A stretch of 11,413 nt of DNA. Source: Caldora sp. SIO3E6. GTDB lineage: Bacteria > Cyanobacteriota > Cyanobacteriia > Cyanobacteriales > Coleofasciculaceae. The notes beneath the pieces are model-generated. The model was not told the DNA's origin. It searched no databases and was given only the letters and a program-made list of their open reading frames with translations. This document shows, piece after piece, positions 7,056-11,413 of the stretch (its first letter is position 1; every line of letters starts with the position of its first letter). The stretch spans positions 1 to 11,413 of the forward strand of contig JAAHHL010000123.1 of the NCBI GenBank assembly GCA_010672185.1, in the 5' to 3' direction. The position numbers and the translations under genes are program-made.

Positions 7056-7239
7056 CTAGGGCGTGTCTTCAAAGTCAAAAATCGGATGTAGGGGCGTTTG
7101 CGAAGCATGGTGCTTTAGCAGCAAAGCATTTGGGCGATAATTCATCGGTAAAACCCAAGTCATACAATCCAAATGCTGACGCTCCTTACGTCGCTAACGC
7201 TACGCTAACGCCCTCCGGCAGTTTGAAAACATGCCCTAG
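7056..7239. mobile_element. 184-bp MITE-like element with 18-bp terminal inverted repeats
   Basis: The left end CTAGGGCGTGTCTTCAAA (7056-7073) and the reverse complement of the right end (7222-7239) match at 16 of 18 bases, and both ends begin with CTAG, a possible target duplication. Internally AGCATTTGG (7125-7133) pairs with CCAAATGCT (7169-7177). It is too short for a transposase. The GGCGTGTC-type ends recall IS5-family elements that target YTAR sites, which is a guess from memory. Confidence 0.6.
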
Positions 7240-7404
7240 CCTCTCCCAGGAGGGGAACAAGAGAATTGTGGTAAATTGGGCGAAGTGACGGGCAAAATAC
7301 CTGTTCCACAAAAAACCAATGATTGAATTTGGTTCTTTCGCCTATCAGAGGTAGATCATAACCTCAGCAATCAAACATTGGAGTACTACTCCACCTTACC
7401 AAAA

Positions 7405-7525
7405 CTCAGATCTTGCACCAAGCCCAAAAAATCGAAAAAACCGGATTTTGAGAGGCTGAAACCCTATTGAATTCGTTGCAATTTTGCTCAAAATCCGGTT
7501 TTCAACATCAGGTGCAAGATCTGAG
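7405..7525. repeat. 121-bp perfect-arm palindromic element
   Basis: The outer arms CTCAGATCTTGCACC (7405-7419) and GGTGCAAGATCTGAG (7511-7525) are perfectly complementary. The inner arms AAAACCGGATTTTGAG (7437-7452) and CTCAAAATCCGGTTTT (7487-7502) are perfect over 16 bases, with a 34-base apical loop. Both arm pairs being error-free suggests recent insertion of a miniature element, or a hairpin kept by selection. No ORF is present. Confidence 0.7.
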
Positions 7526-7561
7526 CAAAACGCTCAGGAGGCCAAAGACGGAAAACTACCT

Positions 7562-7585
7562 TACCTAAAATTTGCTTTTTAGGTA
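7562..7585. other. hairpin downstream of the NACHT gene
   Basis: TACCTAAAA (7562-7570) pairs with TTTTAGGTA (7577-7585) around a 6-base loop, 165 bases past the NACHT stop. It could act in ending that transcript, but no T-run follows outside the stem. A second AT-rich hairpin is at 7666-7683 (CTAAATT / AATTTAG). The remainder of 7526-7748 shows nothing recognisable. Confidence 0.3.
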
Positions 7586-7748
7586 CTAAGACTATTTGGA
7601 GCTGATCACCATTACTTGCATCTTTGCCTAAGGCAGCAAGAAAAAATAAATTTTACACTTTTTCCCTAAATTACCCAATTTAGATCCAGTATAAAAGACA
7701 GACTGTTCAACTTATTTCTGCTCAATGCCTAAGACTAAGTTGGGAGGA

Positions 7749-9500
7749 TTAAACCTTAACTTCTACATCCCCAGCAAAATGCCTGCGCAGAGCATCGTGA
7801 AGAAAACGATAGCGCCCACCCACTTGTTGAATTAATCTGCGATCGTGAGCATACTTGAGAAATCGGGCATAGTTCCAGGGAATTACTCCCCTCTGGTAAA
7901 GAATCAGTCGCAGTGCTAGGTGAGGAATCCAGTCTTGAATTCCAGTTAGGATGCCCACAATGAGCCCAACCGTCAAGCCTAAATCTAAAGAGTCAATCAA
8001 GCCAAAACCGACTCCTGTAGCCAGATAAGATAGCGAATAAATTAACATACCCAAAGGACAGGTCAACAGAGTAATAATCAAAGTACTTTTGACAGATTCT
8101 TTGATTCCTTGATTTGGAACTTTTAATACTTTTACGTCAATTTTAAAGCCAACTGAAGCCAGAGCAAAAATCAGCCAAAAATTTAGAAAAAAAATTAGTG
8201 GTTTAATTACCTCCATCAGGACTATTGACCCTCCACTTAGCCATACAGTCAGAACTATCAGACCTCCAAGTAGCACATGAATTATACCTACACTTAGACC
8301 TCCAATTATTCCTACAATCAGCGACAACAAAGAAAAACCAATGCCTTTAGGTTCTATATGATTTTTGCTAAAGTCTTCTCCAATCAACCCACAAATCAGC
8401 CCTATAGTCAGCCACTGAATCAGCAGTACAATCAACAGTACAATTGACCTGGAAATTAGTCCACAAATAAATCCAAAAATCAGTCCACAAATCAGGAATT
8501 TAATCAACGTAAACGCAAAGCTTTCGCAACCAGAATACAACCAATAAGGTTGCATATTTTCAATCAAAAACTCTGTAGCTGACTCTGCCTCTAATTGTCT
8601 TGCCAGATAAGTCAACCACCCGATAGTCTTCTCATCTTCGTAAGGCACACCTTGGGGATACTTTTTCCTGTCTAAACGCAATCCCAACCGCTCATTGACG
8701 TAAGCTGCCAAGAGTTCCTCTTCATTAGTAATTGCTTGACCCTGGTAAGCCACCACCATAATGTGCAAAAACAGTGGCTTTTCTGCCAGTTCCCTCATCT
8801 GAGGATTGGCTTGAATCAAATCCCAGAGTTGAGATTTACCAAGCCGTTGTAGATAAAGTCTAATTTCTGATTCATTTGGAGGCTGCAAGCAATAGGCTCC
8901 ATTAAGCCTTAACTTTACCTCTTCTTCCTTATATTCTTGCCAACGACAGCAAACAACTAAGCGGCGTCTAAGCTTATCCTGTTGCAGGAATTGATTGATT
9001 GCCTTAACACACAGACGCTGACGAGGAAGTCCCAACTCATCCAAACCATCCAGCAGAGGTAGCAATTGATGGTTTTTCAACCACTGTTTACTGATGGGCT
9101 CGCGAATACGATAGTTATCCCAAAGCTGAGCAACTAACCATTCCTCAATAGATTGCTGGTCATTTTTCCAGGCAGAAAGCTCAAAAATTACTGGCACAGG
9201 TACTTGATCACTCTGTTGTGCTCTGTTAATTAAATCCTCTGCCAACTGTAATAGAGTAGTAGTTTTCCCAGAACCCGGTTCTCCTAAAATCAGCAACCTA
9301 CCTGCCACATCTACTTGCTCAAAAGCGTCAATTACTTTAGTTTCCGGTGGCAAGGGAATCGCCTTTTGCCGCTGAGGACGCCCCACTTCCTCCCCTTGTT
9401 CCTCCATCGGCAATTCGAGGTACTGATTAATTCGTAATGAATCCTGTTGTAGGGAATCCTGGAGTCGCGCTATTACCTCCCGGTTGACTGCTTTGAGCAA
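7749..9500 (-). CDS. NACHT-domain STAND NTPase with C-terminal multi-pass membrane region
   Basis: 583 residues counted from a TTG at 9500, although the frame is open back to 9590. Residues 1-60 match the coiled N-terminal linker of cyanobacterial NACHT proteins (LKAVNREVIARLQDSL). Walker A is GEPGSGKTT (73-81), Walker B LLPLLDGLDE (146-155), a sensor region VVCCRW (182-187), and a winged-helix proline in EKPLFLHIM (240-248). About 328-520 contains roughly six hydrophobic segments (for example LIKFLICGLIFGFICGLI), and the tail WIPHLALRLILYQRGVIPWNYARFL is typical of this membrane-anchored NACHT type. NTP-driven assembly at a membrane is expected; the trigger is unknown and no LRR, WD40 or TPR sensor is seen. 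No ATG or good Shine-Dalgarno precedes the NTPase region (the first in-frame ATG is residue 32). It most likely continues the esterase protein by -1 slippage at 9584-9592. Confidence 0.85.
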   Translation of the reverse strand: MLKAVNREVIARLQDSLQQDSLRINQYLELPMEEQGEEVGRPQRQKAIPLPPETKVIDAFEQVDVAGRLLILGEPGSGKTTTLLQLAEDLINRAQQSDQVPVPVIFELSAWKNDQQSIEEWLVAQLWDNYRIREPISKQWLKNHQLLPLLDGLDELGLPRQRLCVKAINQFLQQDKLRRRLVVCCRWQEYKEEEVKLRLNGAYCLQPPNESEIRLYLQRLGKSQLWDLIQANPQMRELAEKPLFLHIMVVAYQGQAITNEEELLAAYVNERLGLRLDRKKYPQGVPYEDEKTIGWLTYLARQLEAESATEFLIENMQPYWLYSGCESFAFTLIKFLICGLIFGFICGLISRSIVLLIVLLIQWLTIGLICGLIGEDFSKNHIEPKGIGFSLLSLIVGIIGGLSVGIIHVLLGGLIVLTVWLSGGSIVLMEVIKPLIFFLNFWLIFALASVGFKIDVKVLKVPNQGIKESVKSTLIITLLTCPLGMLIYSLSYLATGVGFGLIDSLDLGLTVGLIVGILTGIQDWIPHLALRLILYQRGVIPWNYARFLKYAHDRRLIQQVGGRYRFLHDALRRHFAGDVEVKV

Positions 9501-9577
9501 CTCTTTGAGAATGCGAGTTTGTTGAGAAGCAGAATCGAGGTGAAGAAGACTAAGGAGTTTATCCTCAATAGTTGATA

Positions 9578-9592
9578 TCAGGCTTTTTTTTT
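9578..9592 (-). promoter_or_regulatory. A9 slippery run linking the esterase and NACHT frames
   Basis: On the coding strand the esterase ends TCT, nine A, GCC TGA (A run at 9584-9592, stop at 9578-9580). In the -1 frame the reading continues AGC CTG ATA TCA with no stop for 28 codons to the TTG at 9500 and on through NACHT. The -1 frame itself is closed by TAA at 9591-9593, so it can be entered only at or after the run. A AAA AAA is a usable -1 slippery heptamer, and nine A also permit transcriptional slippage. One added A would fuse the two ORFs outright. Confidence 0.6.
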
Positions 9593-10432
9593 AGAATCCG
9601 TCTCGTCTATCTCGACTTCTACAGGCTCAGGAGAGGGTTGCAATTGTAGTTTTGGTAGAGGAACTTGTAAGCACTCCTTAACAAACCGCTTAACCCGACG
9701 ATAGATAGTGCTACCTTTCGACTCTGGCCTACAAATATTTATATGGTTACAATCCATCGGTATGGGAATCACACCAGGAATACCAGGGTCAGCACTAGTT
9801 TCATTCACCACCAAAATTCCGAATGTCTTCTGCTTCTCGCAGTAAACCTCCATCGGAATCTGACTCAACTGCTGCTGATTGCGATACAAATTGTTCAGCT
9901 CCCGCAACCGGGAATGGTTAGCTTGCAACTCCTCTACGCTGACACTAGCACCCAGAATCCCACGAATATGCTCTATCCAACTGGCAAGATCTGCACCAGA
10001 ATGGGGAGTAGATAAGAAAACAATGCCCTTAGTTTGCTCCACAATTGCCTGCCATCTGGGATTACCAAAATCCTGAGCATGGCGGAGCATTTGCTTAACT
10101 AACAGTCCTCCCAGACTATGGGTAATAAATACCAAAGGACGCTCACCAATCTCATAGATATCCAGTAGTGCTAAGGTATTAGTCGCCCGGTCTACCAAGG
10201 GCATAGTAGCACCTTTCCACCTAAAGGGTTCTACTTCATATCCCAGAGACCAAATACCCACATCTAACATGTCTTCTCCTAACCAGGCAGGCCAGAAGTT
10301 GTTATCATTATCCTGTTCCTGGGGATGCCAAGTACTTCGCGCACTGCCACCAAGTCCATGTACAAAAATCACATCCCCCAGTCGTTGTGGGTTCTGGCAA
10401 CCAGAAATTTCAACTAGTACTGAATCACTCAC
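9578..10432 (-). CDS. SesB/DUF676-like alpha/beta-hydrolase (serine esterase), likely effector domain of the NACHT protein
   Basis: 284 residues from a GTG at 10432; an in-frame TAG two codons upstream makes this the only long start, though no Shine-Dalgarno is seen. It has the alpha/beta-hydrolase layout: oxyanion loop VIFVHGLGGS (21-30), nucleophile elbow FITHSLGGLL with Ser106, LSTPHSGADLA (140-150), candidate acid Asp215 in NETSADPG, and catalytic His230 in MDCNHINICRP. All triad positions are present. The family includes PGAP1-like/DUF676 lipases and the SesB esterase found at the N-terminus of fungal NLR proteins. No signal peptide, so cytoplasmic. The last 30 residues are a Pro/Glu-rich linker ending KKKA, more like an interdomain hinge than a natural C-terminus. 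It is followed in the -1 frame by NACHT, suggesting one split protein in which NTPase assembly would activate the esterase. The substrate is unknown. Confidence 0.85.
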   Translation of the reverse strand: MSDSVLVEISGCQNPQRLGDVIFVHGLGGSARSTWHPQEQDNDNNFWPAWLGEDMLDVGIWSLGYEVEPFRWKGATMPLVDRATNTLALLDIYEIGERPLVFITHSLGGLLVKQMLRHAQDFGNPRWQAIVEQTKGIVFLSTPHSGADLASWIEHIRGILGASVSVEELQANHSRLRELNNLYRNQQQLSQIPMEVYCEKQKTFGILVVNETSADPGIPGVIPIPMDCNHINICRPESKGSTIYRRVKRFVKECLQVPLPKLQLQPSPEPVEVEIDETDSKKKA

Positions 10433-10469
10433 TGACTAGGATGAAGCTCTAAAAGGGAGTACTTGTCGT

Positions 10470-10498
10470 ATTTTAGCCAAAATTAAGTGATTTGTCGT
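10470..10498 (-). promoter_or_regulatory. possible sigma70-type promoter of the esterase-NACHT unit
   Basis: On the minus strand TAAAAT (plus 10470-10475, 5 of 6 matches to the -10 consensus) lies 17 bases after ACGACA (plus 10493-10498, 4 of 6 to the -35), leaving about 30 bases to the GTG at 10432. The -35 falls inside the TTTGTYG heptamer array, so changes in that array would alter it. The match is weak and could be chance. Confidence 0.3.
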
Positions 10499-10525
10499 TT
10501 GTTGTTTGTTGTTTGTCGTTTGTAG
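10491..10525. repeat. heptamer tandem repeat TTTGTYG x5
   Basis: Five 7-base units (TTTGTCG, TTTGTTG, TTTGTTG, TTTGTCG, TTTGTAG). An STRR-type array in the probable upstream region of the esterase-NACHT unit. Confidence 0.85.
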
Positions 10526-10571
10526 GATGATGAGAGGTGGGATAACTGTTCTACAAGAAACTAATGACAGT

Positions 10572-10626
10572 GCGATCAGCTTCGCTGGTGCCGTAGGCAA
10601 TCGCTTCCCTGGTGCCGTGCGATCGC
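10572..10626. repeat. HIP1-associated imperfect direct repeat
   Basis: GCGATCAGCTTCGCTGGTGC (10572-10591) is followed by GCAATCGCTTCCCTGGTGCC (10597-10616) and then by the HIP1 octamer GCGATCGC at 10619-10626. Such GCRATCGC-TTCCCTGGTGCC units are common interspersed sequence in cyanobacterial intergenic DNA. No function is inferred. Confidence 0.6.
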
Positions 10627-10670
10627 TTGGAATTGGACTTTGGACAAAAAAATCTATATTCTTCATTCCC

Positions 10671-10788
10671 AATTCCCCAATTCCCAATTCCCAATTCCCC
10701 AATTCCCAATTCCCCAATTCCCAATTCCCAATTCCCCAATTCCCAATTCCCCAATTCCCAATTCCCAATTCCCCAATTCCCAATTCCC
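10671..10788. repeat. AATTCCC(C) array with a 37-bp higher-order period
   Basis: Sixteen units of either 7 bases (AATTCCC) or 8 bases (AATTCCCC). Their order 8-7-7-8-7 repeats exactly three times (10671-10707, 10708-10744, 10745-10781), then one more 7-mer. The array therefore grew by copying a 37-base block, not single heptamers. The minus strand carries GGG or GGGG every four bases, which fits a G-quadruplex motif. Antisense and sense ORFs of low complexity here are by-products of the repeat. Confidence 0.95.
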
Positions 10789-10978
10789 TGGGTTAATGAG
10801 TTTTTGCCGATTTTGCATAAAAGCTTAAGCAATAAGGGATAAATAAGATAGCAGGACTAGAAACTGACTTTGGCTCAAGTTCTAGGAATCCGCAGCCTAT
10901 TCATTGAGGCGATCGCATCTATCGCAATTTTAGATTACTCCGTTACTTCTCAAATTCTACATAAACTGAAGGTAACGG

Positions 10979-10992
10979 GTATGTAATCTTAC
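10979..10992 (+). promoter_or_regulatory. dyad with GTA-N8-TAC upstream of the kinase gene
   Basis: GTATGTAATCTTAC is an exact NtcA-type palindrome 94 bases before the kinase ATG, overlapping a second dyad GGTATGT (10978-10984) / ACATACC (10994-11000). No TAN3T -10 box lies at the usual distance, and the flanks are G and C, so NtcA control is doubtful. The dyad could instead be a site for another regulator, or a small hairpin. Otherwise 10790-11085 holds one HIP1 octamer (10909-10916) and no visible gene. Confidence 0.25.
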
Positions 10993-11085
10993 CACATACC
11001 ATCCTCCTTGGAGAAGAGGGAAGACTTCGACCCTTATTTCTTCAGTGCATTGCTCCTAAGCTCCTTACTGCCTCTCCCTTAAACA

Positions 11086-11413
11086 ATGATTACCCTTCCT
11101 GGCTATAAAATTCTCAGCACGATTTCTGAAAATGACCATACCTTAGTTTACCGAGGTATGAGAGAGCAGGATCAGCAACCAGTTATCCTGAAACTTCTCA
11201 AGCAAGATTATCCCACACCATCACAGTTAAGCCAATATCAACAGGAGTATGAGATTACTCACAGCCTCAATCTTGATGGGGTTGTCAAGGCTTATAGCTT
11301 GGAAAAATATCAGCATACTTTGGTAATCGTGTTTGAGGATTTTGGTGGAGAATCCTTGAGAGTATTGCTCAAGAAAAGGATTAAGGCAGGTAAAGGGGTA
11401 CTATCTCTAAAAA
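11086..11413 (+). CDS. Ser/Thr protein kinase N-terminus, likely a trifunctional kinase/ATPase/histidine kinase (HstK-like), truncated by window end
   Basis: Open from ATG 11086 to the window end, 109 residues. MITLPGYKILSTISENDHTL is the start of a protein-kinase N-lobe with a degenerate glycine loop, then VYRG. QQPVILKLLK carries the expected ATP-binding lysine; YQQEYEITHSLNLDGVVKAY is the region of helix C with its glutamate, and LVIVFEDFGGESL leads into the hinge. This opening is characteristic of the very large cyanobacterial proteins that join a Ser/Thr kinase, an AAA ATPase, a GAF domain and a histidine kinase. Only the first part is visible, so the later domains are inferred from that resemblance. 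It is divergent from the esterase-NACHT unit, with 653 bases between the starts. No clear Shine-Dalgarno is seen (CCTCTCCCTTAAACA precedes the ATG). Confidence 0.85.
   Translation, partial: MITLPGYKILSTISENDHTLVYRGMREQDQQPVILKLLKQDYPTPSQLSQYQQEYEITHSLNLDGVVKAYSLEKYQHTLVIVFEDFGGESLRVLLKKRIKAGKGVLSLK

Noticed and set aside
1364..10432. CHAT, hpsE, esterase and NACHT as one defence operon
   Set aside because: All are on the minus strand, but gaps of 0.5-0.9 kb with mobile-element-like sequence and hairpins separate them. Only the esterase-NACHT pair is tightly linked.
10436..10842. Several low-complexity ORFs on both strands (GIGNWELGNW-type and FPIPNSQFPN-type)
   Set aside because: They are readings of the AATTCCC(C) array and have no independent coding support.

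Overview
The window looks like part of a filamentous cyanobacterial chromosome. The evidence is five HIP1 octamers (GCGATCGC at 442, 4428, 6730, 10619 and 10909), heptanucleotide tandem repeats in most long gaps, and several gene types typical of that group: a cyanobacterial-type CobT, an HpsE-like glycosyltransferase, a TPS-CHAT exoprotein, a NACHT protein with a membrane domain, and a giant Ser/Thr kinase. The genus cannot be fixed from the sequence alone.

Layout. 1-555 (+) is the 3' half of cobT. 556-948 is a repeat-rich gap ending in a minus-strand terminator. 949-1119 (-) is a 56-residue protein, probably PirA-like, with an NtcA-type site upstream. 1364-5299 (-) is a 1311-residue secreted protein with a two-partner-secretion domain at the N-terminus, a very repetitive middle, and a C-terminal CHAT caspase-like protease. 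5300-5863 holds a probable non-autonomous palindromic element. 5864-6853 (-) is an HpsE-like family 2 glycosyltransferase. 6854-7748 has no gene but is packed with hairpins, a structured-RNA candidate and two MITE-like elements. 7749-10432 (-) holds two overlapping-frame ORFs, a SesB/DUF676-like serine esterase and a NACHT NTPase with about six membrane segments. 10433-11085 is an intergenic region with several repeats. 11086-11413 (+) is the start of a Ser/Thr kinase that runs off the window.

The most interesting locus is the esterase/NACHT pair. The esterase ORF ends in a run of nine A followed by GCC TGA. The NACHT frame is the -1 frame, opens inside that same A run, and has no ATG and no convincing ribosome binding site before its NTPase domain. 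A -1 slip, or one extra A, would give a single protein of about 894 residues: esterase, NACHT, membrane domain. That is an NLR-like (STAND) architecture. Whether this is programmed slippage, phase variation, a fresh mutation or a sequencing error cannot be decided from this copy.

Caspase-like (CHAT), NACHT and large-kinase proteins lie within 10 kb of each other. These are families linked to signalling, conflict and cell death in multicellular bacteria. There is no operon joining the CHAT gene to the NACHT pair, so joint function is only a guess.
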